Positions 1-8,189 of a stretch of DNA of 45,090 bases are shown here, in pieces. Source of the DNA: Vicinamibacteria bacterium (GTDB lineage: Bacteria > Acidobacteriota > Vicinamibacteria > Fen-336); the NCBI GenBank assembly GCA_025994075.1, contig JAMQGV010000015.1, positions 1 through 45,090 on the forward strand, read 5' to 3'. The notes under the pieces were generated by a model. It saw only the letters and a program-made list of their open reading frames with translations. It did not search any database and was not told where the DNA came from. The stretch's first letter is position 1. Each line of letters starts with the position of its first letter. The translations under genes and the position numbers were made by a program.

Positions 1-1723
1 CCCTTTTCCCCGGGGCCGGCGGCCGGATGGGGGCTAGGGTTTGGGGGCGCGGGGCTGGCCCGGGCGCGCCGAGCCAGGCCTCGGCCGCCTCGATCGCGGG
101 CAGCGCCGACGCCGCCGCGCGCGCTCTCTCGGCGCCGGGGATCCACTCGAGGAGCCGCCGAGCCAGCGGGCGCCAGGCATCCTCCCGCTTCTGCAGCTCC
201 TGGCGCGCCGCTCGCGCCAGCTCGTCCAGCGCCTCGCGCAGCGGCCCGGCCGCGGCGGCCAGCGCGTCGGCGCCGGCAGCCAGCTCCGCTCCCGGGGAGG
301 CCGAGGTCGCGACGCCGCGGCGCCAGGCCTCGAGCGGCTCCAGCGCAGACTGGCACGCCGCGACCGCGGCGAGCAGCGTCTCGACGTTCAGCCCGAGGCC
401 GCCAGCCTCGGCGAGGGCCTGCACGGGCAGGTCGCGCAGCAGGCCGCCAGCGGCGGTCACGGAGCGCTCCCCCGCCTGCCGCGCGCTCGCGACGGAAGCA
501 GCGGCCGAGCGCAGCTCGACGACCTCGGCGGTCCGCGCCTGGTGCCAGGCGCCGTCGATGGCGCCCGCGCGGCCGCACACCGGGCAGGGGCCGTCGCCGG
601 TGGCATCGTGGAAGCGCAGCGCCGAGTCGAGCAGGTCGGCGAGCTGCTGCGATCGCTCCGCGAGCGTCCCGGCTGCGGCTCCGAGCTGCCGCGCCGCGGC
701 GCGCAGGCCGTCGACCACGGCCCCGACCGACTCCGCGGACGGCCCCTCCAGCGCGGCGAGCTGACGCAGCACCGCGAGGCCAGTGGCTTCGCGCGGGGTG
801 GCCTCGGCGGTCAGCTTCGCCGACAGCTCGGCGAGCCCCCAGTCCGCTCCCGCCAGCAGCTCGCGGGCGCCGGTCGCGCGCAGGTCCGGGTGTGACGCCA
901 GCTCCGCGAGCAGGGCATCGCGGGCCACCCCGGCCTGCTTGAGCGCCTTCTCGCGCGCGAGGCGCTCCTCGGCGAGCACCTTCTGCGCGGCGGCCAGCTC
1001 GTCGAGGCCGAGGATCTGGGCGAGGCGGTCGTGCAGGTCGGTGGGCTGGTCGAACGTCGAGCCCAGTTCCGCGTAGGACAGGAACGGGCGCCAGGAGGAC
1101 AGCGCGGCCCCCCAGCCCAGCGCCGCGAACGGCTCGACGGCCTGTCCGCGGCGCTGGACCAGCGTCGTGGCGGCCTCGAGACGGCCGCCCTCCTCGAACT
1201 CGCGGCTCACCGTCAGGCCCGCGGGTTCGCCCTCCACCGCGAAGTCGGCCGCGATCCGGGCCGCGGGCTCGTGGAGGTTGCGCCAGGCCTCGCGCCACAC
1301 GGCGCTGCGGTCCTTCCAGCGAAAGGTGTCGCCGGTCAGCAGCAGTTCCAGGGCTTCGGCGAAGCTCGACTTGCCGGAGCCGTTGCGCCCGACGACCAGC
1401 GTCAGTCCGGGACCGGGGTTGAGGTCGAGCCGCGCCTCGCGCCCCACGCCGCGGAAGCCCTGCACCCGGATCTGCCGAACGAAGATCCCCGGCACGCGAG
1501 CGGGCTCCGGCAGCGGCGGCAGGGCTCTGCCGGCGGCGGCCGAAGGCGTGTCGAGCGCCCCGGCCAGCGCCTCTCGGCCCTCGAGCGCGGCCAGCACGAG
1601 GTAGTCCCAGCCCTCGGGTCTCGCGGCCTTCGGACGGCCGCGCTTGCGCGGGGCGGGCGACGGCCCCTCCGCTCCTTCGGCGTCGAGCCTCTCGAGCACG
1701 ATCCGCTGCAGCGCTGGGTCCAA
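1..1723 (-). CDS. Rad50/SbcC-like AAA ATPase with zinc hook (C-terminal part outside window)
   Basis: N-terminal 574 residues of a coiled-coil ABC-type ATPase; the C-terminal half runs off the window. The start is a TTG at 1723 with GGAGG six bases upstream. The first ~70 residues are an extension with a basic KRGRPK segment (about residues 24-29) resembling an AT-hook. The ATPase lobe follows, with Walker A GRNGSGKSS at about 112-120 (Lys118), then long Ala/Leu/Glu/Arg-rich helices and a CPVCG zinc-hook motif with its first Cys at about 380. Signature and Walker B must lie beyond position 1. Known Rad50/SbcC proteins dimerise through such a hook and act in DNA end processing or sensing. The hook comes early, so the coiled coil is short. 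It could be SbcC proper or a related genome-maintenance or defence ATPase; no nuclease partner is visible. It is divergent from the HEAT-repeat gene. Confidence 0.85.
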   Translation of the reverse strand, partial: MDPALQRIVLERLDAEGAEGPSPAPRKRGRPKAARPEGWDYLVLAALEGREALAGALDTPSAAAGRALPPLPEPARVPGIFVRQIRVQGFRGVGREARLDLNPGPGLTLVVGRNGSGKSSFAEALELLLTGDTFRWKDRSAVWREAWRNLHEPAARIAADFAVEGEPAGLTVSREFEEGGRLEAATTLVQRRGQAVEPFAALGWGAALSSWRPFLSYAELGSTFDQPTDLHDRLAQILGLDELAAAQKVLAEERLAREKALKQAGVARDALLAELASHPDLRATGARELLAGADWGLAELSAKLTAEATPREATGLAVLRQLAALEGPSAESVGAVVDGLRAAARQLGAAAGTLAERSQQLADLLDSALRFHDATGDGPCPVCGRAGAIDGAWHQARTAEVVELRSAAASVASARQAGERSVTAAGGLLRDLPVQALAEAGGLGLNVETLLAAVAACQSALEPLEAWRRGVATSASPGAELAAGADALAAAAGPLREALDELARAARQELQKREDAWRPLARRLLEWIPGAERARAAASALPAIEAAEAWLGAPGPAPRPQTLAPIRPPAPGKR

Positions 1724-1737
1724 ATTGGTCCTCCAGG

Positions 1738-1758
1738 AAGGTGTTACCTTATCAAGGT
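1738..1758. promoter_or_regulatory. Three alternating AAGGT/ACCTT half-sites in a divergent intergenic region
   Basis: AAGGT (1738-1742), ACCTT (1746-1750) and AAGGT (1754-1758) are separated by three bases each, giving two overlapping inverted repeats with an 8-base period. The array lies just upstream of the TTG start at 1723 and overlaps the likely promoter of the hook ATPase. It is one of the few AT-richer spots here. A repressor or activator site is an inference; no cognate regulator is adjacent. Confidence 0.35.
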
Positions 1759-1830
1759 CGCGCGCTTGCCCGCTCCGCGCCGCGGGCCTAACCTCGCAGC
1801 AGCAGGACACTCCCTCACGATCCGGGGACG

Positions 1831-2817
1831 ATGGCCCTCGTCGACCTGTTCAGACCGAAGTGGCGGCACTCCGACTGGGAGGTGCGCCTCGCCGCCGTCG
1901 CCGCCGTGCCCGACGCGGCCACCCTCGAGGAGCTCGCCCGCGAGGATCCGAACGGGCTGGTGCGGGCCGCTGCCGCGGCTCGGCTCGAGAGCGCCGACTC
2001 GCTCGTCGCCATAGCGCTTTCCGATCCCGATGCCGACGTGCGGGTCGCCGCGGTGGCGCGTCTCGCCGAACCGGAGCCCCTGCTGCGGCTGGCCTGCGCC
2101 GACTACCCGCCCGACGTCGCGATCGCGGCGGGCCGCCGGCTGTCCGCGGCGGCCGACCTGGACCAGCTCCTGACCCTGGCACCGCTCGCCCGGGTGCGGC
2201 GTGACGCCCTCGACCGCACGACGGACGCGGCGCTGGTCGAGCGCATCGCGCTGCTGGACCCGGAGCCGGACCTGCGGGCCGCGGCGCTGTGTCGGGCGCA
2301 GCCCGACGTGGTGGCCACGGCCGCCCGCTCCGACGGAGACGAGGGCGTGCGGCTGGTCGCGGTGACGCTGCTCGAGGACGGTGCGGCGCTGCATCGCGCG
2401 GCGCTCGAGGATCCGAGCCCCCACGTGCGGGAGCAGGCGGTCGCGCGGGTCCTCGACCAGGCCGTGCTCGCCCGGGTCGCCCTGTCGGACGCGGCCGAGA
2501 GCGTCCGCCTGCTCGCGGTGGACCGCGTGCACGATCCCGCCGCGCTGGCCGAGATCGTGCGCACCGACCCCTCGCGCGAGATCCGCTGCCTGGCCCTGCC
2601 GCGGGTGGAGGACGCGCAGTTGCTCGCGCTCGTCGCCCGTACTGCCGGCGAAGAGGAGGAGCGCGCCGTCGCGCTCGCGGCGCTGCGCGACCCCGACGCG
2701 CTGGCCGAGCTGGCGCTGCCCGGGAGCGGCGCGCCCGAGGCCGTGCGCCAGGCGGCGCTGGCGCGGCTGGCCGAGCTGGCCGAGGGCGAGGACGGCGCCC
2801 TGCGGCTCACCGAGTGA
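1831..2817 (+). CDS. HEAT-repeat protein
   Basis: 328 residues built almost wholly of short alpha-helical repeats. A pattern like D-x-x-VR-x-x-AV-x-RL recurs about every 23 residues, roughly a dozen times, from residue ~14 to the end. The opening (MALVDLFRPKW followed by HSD) matches my recollection of the N-terminus of HEAT/DUF349-type proteins. No signal peptide or membrane segment, so probably a cytoplasmic protein-binding scaffold. ATG at 1831 is preceded by CGGGGACG, a weak ribosome site. It is divergent from the hook ATPase and convergent with the ABC-2 permease (9-base gap). No catalytic motif is visible. A role with the neighbouring Rad50-like ATPase is only suggested by adjacency. 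Confidence 0.85.
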   Translation: MALVDLFRPKWRHSDWEVRLAAVAAVPDAATLEELAREDPNGLVRAAAAARLESADSLVAIALSDPDADVRVAAVARLAEPEPLLRLACADYPPDVAIAAGRRLSAAADLDQLLTLAPLARVRRDALDRTTDAALVERIALLDPEPDLRAAALCRAQPDVVATAARSDGDEGVRLVAVTLLEDGAALHRAALEDPSPHVREQAVARVLDQAVLARVALSDAAESVRLLAVDRVHDPAALAEIVRTDPSREIRCLALPRVEDAQLLALVARTAGEEEERAVALAALRDPDALAELALPGSGAPEAVRQAALARLAELAEGEDGALRLTE

Positions 2818-2826
2818 GCGACGCGC

Positions 2827-3870
2827 CTACTGCCAGCGGAAGGTCCGCACCGCCAGCACGAAGCTGATCGCGCCCCAGGCCGCCAGCAGCAACAGTTCCG
2901 GCGCGAGCGCCGCGAGCGAGGCGCCCTCGAGCATCACGCCCCGCAGCGCGTCGTTGAGCGCGGTCAGCGGCAGGGCCTGCACGAAGGGCTGGAGCGCGTC
3001 GGGAAAGCGCTCCGTCGAGAAGAAGATGCCCGAGAAGATCCACATCGGGACCATCACCAGGTTCATGATCCCGGACACGCCCTCGATCGTGCGCGGCCGG
3101 GCGGCCGTCAGCAGGCCGATGCCCGCGAACGAGACCGCGCCGAGCAGCGAGACCAGCGCGAGCAGGGCGAGTGAGCCGCGCAGCGGCACGTCCATCACCG
3201 CCCAGCCGAACAGCAGCAGCACGCCTGCCTCCGGCACCAGGAACAGCAGCCGCGACAGGATCTGGGCGCCCAGCAGGTGGCTCTTGCGGGCGGGGGCCGC
3301 GACCAGGCGCTTGAGCAGGTTGCCGTTGCGGGCGACGACCAGCGAGAAGGCGATGCCCCACATCCCGGTCCCCATCAGGTTCATGCCCAGCAGGCCGGGT
3401 ACCAGGAAATCGACGTAGCGGGTGCCGGGCTCGCTCGACTCGCGGCGGCCCGCGGTGAACGCGTCGGTGCGGCCTGCCGCGCGCTGCAGCGCCGCGTCGA
3501 CGGCGAGGCGTGCCGCGCGGCTCTCCGGCTGGGCCGGGTCGTAGGCGTAGGTCGGCGGCTCCCCCGCTTCGACCACGAGCACCACGCGGCCGCGGCGCAG
3601 GGCCTGCCGCGCCGCCTCGGCCTCCATCCGTCGCGGAAGGAGGTCGGGATCGGCGGCCAGGGCCGCGAAGCGAGCCGACGCGGCGGCGCCCTCGACGACG
3701 GCCACGGGCAGCGGCTCGGGCGGGCGGCTGCGGAACGCCACGCCGAGCACGCCCACCATCAGCACCGGGAACATGAACACCCAGAACACGGCCTCCGGTT
3801 CGCGCAGCAGTTCGCGGACGCGGGCCAGCGTCAGCTCGACCAGGGGGTGGCGGACGCGGCGCTCAGGCAT
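2827..3870 (-). CDS. ABC-2 type exporter permease
   Basis: 347-residue membrane protein of the ABC-2 (DrrB/NodJ/YhfB-like) class. One hydrophobic segment at about 26-45 is followed by a soluble extracytoplasmic region (~50-175), then a cluster of five hydrophobic segments from ~180 to 343. The ATG at 3870 lies inside the end of the upstream ATPase gene (8-base overlap), so the two are translationally coupled and form one transporter. The substrate cannot be told from sequence; relatives export lipids, polysaccharides, drugs or Na+. It is the last gene of a three-gene minus-strand operon. Confidence 0.88.
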   Translation of the reverse strand: MPERRVRHPLVELTLARVRELLREPEAVFWVFMFPVLMVGVLGVAFRSRPPEPLPVAVVEGAAASARFAALAADPDLLPRRMEAEAARQALRRGRVVLVVEAGEPPTYAYDPAQPESRAARLAVDAALQRAAGRTDAFTAGRRESSEPGTRYVDFLVPGLLGMNLMGTGMWGIAFSLVVARNGNLLKRLVAAPARKSHLLGAQILSRLLFLVPEAGVLLLFGWAVMDVPLRGSLALLALVSLLGAVSFAGIGLLTAARPRTIEGVSGIMNLVMVPMWIFSGIFFSTERFPDALQPFVQALPLTALNDALRGVMLEGASLAALAPELLLLAAWGAISFVLAVRTFRWQ

Positions 3871-4804
3871 CGCGCAGGGTCCTCCCCGTCAGGTGCACGA
3901 ACACGTCCTCGAGGGTGGCGCTGTGCACGCTGAGCTGGCTCGGCTCACGGCCCTGTTCGGCGAGGACAGCGAGCAGCGCGGGCACCGCGCGGTGCACCTC
4001 GCGCACGCTCAGCCGCCAGGCGGCGGCCTCGCGCTCGACCGCCTGCACGCTGGGCAGTGCCGCCAGCTCCTGGCTGGTCGGGGCCGGCCCCGTCCCGTCG
4101 ACCGCGAACTCGACGACGTGCTCGGCCCCCAGCGAGGCGATCAGCTCGCGCGGCGTGCCCAGCGCGATCACCTTGCCGCGGTCGACGATCGCGACGCGGT
4201 CGCACAGGCGCGCCGCCTCTTCCATGTAGTGTGTCGTCAGCAGCACCGTACGGCCCCGCCGCTTCAGGTCCTCGACGATGTCCCAGGCCTGGCGCCGCGA
4301 CTGCGGGTCGAGCCCCGTCGTCGGCTCGTCCAGGAACACCAGCTCCGGGTCGCCGACCAGGGCGCAGGCCAGCGACAGGCGCTGGCGCTGGCCGCCCGAG
4401 AGCCCCCGCACGAAGGCGTCGGCCTTCTCCTGGAGCGCGACGACCGCCAGCGCCTCCGCCACCGAGAGTCCCCGCGGGTAGAAGCTGCGGAACAGCGCGA
4501 GCGTCTCCGCGACGGTCAGCTTCTCCGGGTACTTCGTCTCCTGGAGCTGGATGCCCAGCCGGGCGCGCAGGGCCATGCCGTCCCCGGCCCAGCGCTCGCC
4601 GAGCACCACGACCTCGCCGGCATCGGGAGCGTTCAGCCCCTCGAGGATCTCGATCGTCGTGGTCTTGCCGGCGCCGTTGGGGCCCAGCATGCCGAAGCAC
4701 TCGCCGCTGCGGACCTCGAGATCCAGGCCGTCCACGGCAGTCACGCTCCCGTAGCGCTTCACGAGCCCGCGACAGACGACTGCGGCCTCGACGCGTGCGC
4801 TCAC
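3863..4804 (-). CDS. ABC transporter ATP-binding protein (ABC-2/DrrA type)
   Basis: 313 residues with all nucleotide-binding motifs: Walker A GPNGAGKTT (41-49), LSGGQ signature (135-139), Walker B LVFLDE (155-160) and switch His192. The C-terminal ~90 residues are the accessory domain typical of the DrrA/CcmA group. The GTG start at 4804 overlaps the stop of the upstream RarD-like gene by four bases (GTGA). It energises the permease encoded immediately downstream. The association with an EamA permease suggests general efflux, but the substrate is unknown. Confidence 0.93.
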   Translation of the reverse strand: MSARVEAAVVCRGLVKRYGSVTAVDGLDLEVRSGECFGMLGPNGAGKTTTIEILEGLNAPDAGEVVVLGERWAGDGMALRARLGIQLQETKYPEKLTVAETLALFRSFYPRGLSVAEALAVVALQEKADAFVRGLSGGQRQRLSLACALVGDPELVFLDEPTTGLDPQSRRQAWDIVEDLKRRGRTVLLTTHYMEEAARLCDRVAIVDRGKVIALGTPRELIASLGAEHVVEFAVDGTGPAPTSQELAALPSVQAVEREAAAWRLSVREVHRAVPALLAVLAEQGREPSQLSVHSATLEDVFVHLTGRTLRDA

Positions 4805-5721
4805 GCGCGCCCCCGGGTCTTGCGCAGCGTGTAGACGACGAACACCGCGAGGCCGCACCAGATGAAGCCGAAGCCGACGGCGCGCGCCAGCGGGAACGGC
4901 TCGCCGTAGACGAACACGCCGAGCAGCAGTTGCAGCGACGGCGCGAGGTACTGCAGGAAGCCGAGCGTCGACAGCGGCAGGCGCCGCGCGGCCCCCGTGA
5001 AGAACAGCAGCGGTATGGCGGTGATCGGACCGGCCGCCACCAGCGCCAGCGTGACGCCGGTGCCCGCCGCGCCGAAGACCAGGCGGCCCTGGTCGTGCAT
5101 CCAGAGCGCGTAGCCGACGGCCAGCGGGGTCAGGAGCAGCGTCTCCACGGCCAGGCCCGTGACGGCCCCGACCGGCGCCGTCTTGCGCAACAGGCCGTAC
5201 AGCGCGAAGGAGAAGGCGAGCGCCAGCGCGATCCACGGCGGCCGGCCGGCGGCGATCGTCAGCCAGGCGACTCCGCAGCCCGCGAGGCCGATCGCGACCA
5301 CCAGCGCCCGCGGCAGCGTCTCGCGCAGCACCAGGACGCCCAGCGCCACGTTGACGAGCGGGTTGATGAAGTAGCCGAGGCTGCCCTCGAGGATGCGGCC
5401 CGTGACGATCGCCCAGATGTAGAGGCCCCAGTTGACGGCGATCAGCGCCGTCGACGCGGCCAGCAGCCCCAGGGTGCGCGGCGTGCGCAGCGCTTCCAGC
5501 ACCTGGCCCAGCGCCTTCTGCTGCCGCGCCAGCAGCAGCAGCAGCCCCATCGCCCAGATCACGCGGTGGGCCAGGAGCTCGAGCGGCGGCACGGCGGCCA
5601 GCAGCTTGAAGTAGATCGGCATCACGCCCCACCAGCCATAGGCGGCGAGGCCGTAGCAGAGGCCGGTGCGGTGTTCCGGGGAGGCCGCCGCGGGGGCGGC
5701 GGCGAGGGCAGGTGAGCTCAC
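4801..5721 (-). CDS. RarD-like EamA-family transporter
   Basis: 306-residue, ten-helix inner-membrane protein of the drug/metabolite transporter superfamily. The sequence after a short Ala-rich N-terminus (residues ~15 on, YGLAAYGWWGVMPIYFK) resembles RarD, including the conserved NWGLYIWA segment near residue 90 and two internally repeated EamA units. The GTG at 5721 is preferred. An upstream GATACT at 5731-5736 lies nine bases away and could be its -10 element; no Shine-Dalgarno is visible. It heads an operon with an ABC-2 exporter. RarD proteins are named for chloramphenicol sensitivity, but their physiological substrate is not firmly established. Confidence 0.88.
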   Translation of the reverse strand: MSSPALAAAPAAASPEHRTGLCYGLAAYGWWGVMPIYFKLLAAVPPLELLAHRVIWAMGLLLLLARQQKALGQVLEALRTPRTLGLLAASTALIAVNWGLYIWAIVTGRILEGSLGYFINPLVNVALGVLVLRETLPRALVVAIGLAGCGVAWLTIAAGRPPWIALALAFSFALYGLLRKTAPVGAVTGLAVETLLLTPLAVGYALWMHDQGRLVFGAAGTGVTLALVAAGPITAIPLLFFTGAARRLPLSTLGFLQYLAPSLQLLLGVFVYGEPFPLARAVGFGFIWCGLAVFVVYTLRKTRGRA

Positions 5722-5799
5722 GGAGGCGGCAGTATCGCACGCGCCCCGGGGCGAGCCGCCGGCGATATGCTGCACGAGCTCGATCGAACGGAGGCCCGC

Positions 5800-7026
5800 A
5801 TGCCGCGTCTCACCCTGGCCCTGGCCCTGGTCCTGACCCTCGCCGCCCCCGCCTCCGCGGCGGAGGGCACGTCCCGCCCGCGGGCCCGCGAGCTCGGCAT
5901 CGCCGCGCTGATCGGCGGCACGCCGGGAGCGCTCGACGCGATCACCGACGTGCCCGGCGTCGAGGTGGGCCACGCGACCGTGATCCACGGCAGCGGCCCG
6001 CGGGTGCGGGGCCAGGGCCCCGCGCGCACCGGGGTCACCGTCGTGCACCCGCGCGGCAAGGCCAGCATGGACCCCGTGTTCGCCGCCTGGTTCACCCTCA
6101 ACGGCAACGGCGAGATGACGGGCACGACCTGGATCCAGGAGAGCGGCTTTCTCGAGGGTCCGGTCGCGATCACCAACACGAACAGCGTCGGCGTCGTGCG
6201 CGACGCGATCCTCGAGTGGCAGGTGGCGCGGCCCGGGCTGCAGCCGTGGGGCCTGCCGGTCGTGGGCGAGACCTGGGACGGCTCGCTCAACGACATCGAC
6301 GGCTTCCACGTGAAGCCGTCGCACGCGATCGCGGCCCTCGACGCCGCGGGCGGCGGCCCGGTCGCCGAGGGCAACGTCGGCGGCGGCACCGGCATGATCT
6401 GCCACCGCTTCAAGGGCGGCATCGGCACCGCCTCGCGCGTCGTCGAGGTGGCGGGAGCGAGCTACACGCTGGGCGTGCTCGTGCAGTGCAACTACGGCCG
6501 CCGCCCGGACCTGCGCGTGGCCGGCGTGCCCGTGGGCGAAGCCATCCCCGACCTGATGCCGTGCCTGGCGGCCGGCGGCAGGTCGCCGATGGAGCCTGAG
6601 GCGCCGGCCTGCGAGGCGACGCCCCCGACGAGCGTCGATCGCGGCGAAGACGCCGGGTCGATCATCGCGGTGGTCGCCACCGACGCGCCGCTCCTGCCCC
6701 ACCAGCTCAAGCGCATCGCGACCCGAGTCTCGCTCGGCCTCGGACGCGCGGGCGGGATGGGCGCCAACAGCTCCGGCGACATCTTCGTCGCCTTCTCCAC
6801 GGCCAACCCCGGAGCGGCGCTCGCGCCGAAGACGGCTCCCGTCCAGATGATCCCCAACGGCGCGATCAACCCGCTGTTCCACGCGACCGTGCAGGCGACC
6901 GAGGAGGCCATCGTCAATGCCCTGCTGGCCGCGGAGACGATGGACGGCGCCGACGGGCTCCGCGTCCACGCCCTGCCGCGCGACCGGCTGCTGGCGGCGC
7001 TGAAGGCAGCGAACCGCCTCCCCTAG
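5800..7026 (+). CDS. Secreted P1-family (DmpA-type) peptidase
   Basis: 408 residues. The start at 5800 is chosen because GGAGG lies five bases upstream and the resulting N-terminus is a clean signal peptide (about 1-20, ending ASA); an upstream in-frame ATG at 5767 would spoil it. The mature part matches the DmpA/L-aminopeptidase D-Ala-esterase fold, with the conserved GNVGGGTG segment and a GSIIAVVATDAPL block. In this Ntn-hydrolase-like family the precursor self-cleaves before the catalytic Ser, which here would be Ser287 of Gly286-Ser287. Expected activity is removal of N-terminal residues from peptides or amides. It is monocistronic and convergent with the hydroxylase gene, sharing a CTAG at the two stops (7023-7026). 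Confidence 0.92.
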   Translation: MPRLTLALALVLTLAAPASAAEGTSRPRARELGIAALIGGTPGALDAITDVPGVEVGHATVIHGSGPRVRGQGPARTGVTVVHPRGKASMDPVFAAWFTLNGNGEMTGTTWIQESGFLEGPVAITNTNSVGVVRDAILEWQVARPGLQPWGLPVVGETWDGSLNDIDGFHVKPSHAIAALDAAGGGPVAEGNVGGGTGMICHRFKGGIGTASRVVEVAGASYTLGVLVQCNYGRRPDLRVAGVPVGEAIPDLMPCLAAGGRSPMEPEAPACEATPPTSVDRGEDAGSIIAVVATDAPLLPHQLKRIATRVSLGLGRAGGMGANSSGDIFVAFSTANPGAALAPKTAPVQMIPNGAINPLFHATVQATEEAIVNALLAAETMDGADGLRVHALPRDRLLAALKAANRLP

Positions 7027-8159
7027 TCCGCCGCGGCCCGGAACGGGTGGGCGAGCTGGCCGAGGTAGCCCGCGGGCACGGGCTCCCCGGCGACGCCGTA
7101 GGTGTCGGGCCAGCGCCCCGGCGGCAGGTGACGGGTCCCGAACACGGCGTCGATCCACGGCAGGTGCACCGCGAAGTTCCGGTCGCGGGCCTCGGCTGCG
7201 TCGGAGTGATGCCAGTGGTGGAAGCGGGGACTGACCAGCACGCGTTCGAGCGCCCCGAAGTCCCAGCGCAGGTTGGCGTGGATCAGCACCGCGTGCAGCG
7301 AGACGAACGCGAGGTACCCGGTGAGCGCCGGCGCCTCGATCCCCAGCGACAGCAGCGCCGTCAGCACCAGGCTGCGCGTCGCCAGCACGTCCACGAGGTG
7401 CAGCCGCGACCCCGCCAGCCAGTCGAGCGCGGGGCTCGAGTGGTGGATCGCGTGGAAGCGCCAGAGCAGCGGCACGACGTGGAAGGCGCGGTGCACGGCG
7501 TACTGCGCGAGGTCCGCGACGATGACCGCGAGCAACCACTGTCCCCAGGTCGGCAGGCCGCGGACCAGCGGCACCACGACCGCGTCCGGAACGGCCGCGG
7601 CGAGGCGCGTCGCGGGCCACAGGATCAGGAAGCTGAGCGCCTGCACCAGCACGTGGCTCGCGAAGAAGTGGACGACGTCGGTGGTCCACGCTGGGCGGAA
7701 CACGCTCTGCTCCGCCCGCAGCGGCCACAGCCGCTCGAGCGGCACGAAGACGAGCGCCAGCAGGAACAGGTTGAGCAGGAACCAGTCGAGCCCGAGGCCC
7801 AGCTCGGGCCCGCCGCGCGCGCTGGCCCCTCCGTCGCCGACGGCGGTCGCCAGGATCGCAAGGCCGCAGCCCGTGAGACCCAGCACCTTGCGCCGGCGCA
7901 GCAGCAGGCTGAGCGCCCCGAGCAGGAACGCGACGACGATGCCCGCCTCGAGCACTCCGCGCACGACGGCCATCGGGTACAGCTCGCGGAAGGCGGGCGC
8001 CGACAGCGCCCCGGGAAAGCGGAGGACGAGCGTCGCCCCGGCCGACACCGCGCCCAGGAACACGGAGGCGGTGCCCGAGACCCAGCCGGTGCCCAGGCGG
8101 GAGGGCGCATCGTCGTCGAAGACGCGCCGGAACCACTCGTCGAGGGCGGGACGCACCAT
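7023..8159 (-). CDS. Sterol desaturase / fatty acid hydroxylase family membrane protein
   Basis: 378 residues, integral membrane. The C-terminal half (~205-345) carries the three His clusters of the di-iron hydroxylase superfamily: HRAFH (223-227), HAIHH (236-240) and HHWHH (314-318), plus His254. The first ~190 residues add several hydrophobic helices beyond the catalytic core. Family members hydroxylate or desaturate sterols, fatty acids or other lipids using O2; the specific substrate is unknown. The ATG at 8159 has no Shine-Dalgarno but lies six bases after TATCCT, so the mRNA is probably leaderless. Confidence 0.9.
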   Translation of the reverse strand: MVRPALDEWFRRVFDDDAPSRLGTGWVSGTASVFLGAVSAGATLVLRFPGALSAPAFRELYPMAVVRGVLEAGIVVAFLLGALSLLLRRRKVLGLTGCGLAILATAVGDGGASARGGPELGLGLDWFLLNLFLLALVFVPLERLWPLRAEQSVFRPAWTTDVVHFFASHVLVQALSFLILWPATRLAAAVPDAVVVPLVRGLPTWGQWLLAVIVADLAQYAVHRAFHVVPLLWRFHAIHHSSPALDWLAGSRLHLVDVLATRSLVLTALLSLGIEAPALTGYLAFVSLHAVLIHANLRWDFGALERVLVSPRFHHWHHSDAAEARDRNFAVHLPWIDAVFGTRHLPPGRWPDTYGVAGEPVPAGYLGQLAHPFRAAAD

Positions 8160-8165
8160 CCGCGG

Positions 8166-8171
8166 AGGATA
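8166..8171 (-). promoter_or_regulatory. Candidate -10 (TATCCT) for leaderless hydroxylase gene
   Basis: TATCCT on the minus strand ends six bases before the ATG at 8159. A CTGACC at 8188-8193 lies 16 bases further upstream and resembles a -35. The transcript would begin at or next to the start codon. Confidence 0.45.
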
Positions 8172-8189
8172 CGCCCCGCCCGCCAGGGG

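Noticed and set aside
27..1604. Several plus-strand frames in the first 1.6 kb
   Set aside because: The minus strand encodes the hook ATPase with Walker A and CPVCG in one uninterrupted frame, so these are shadows.
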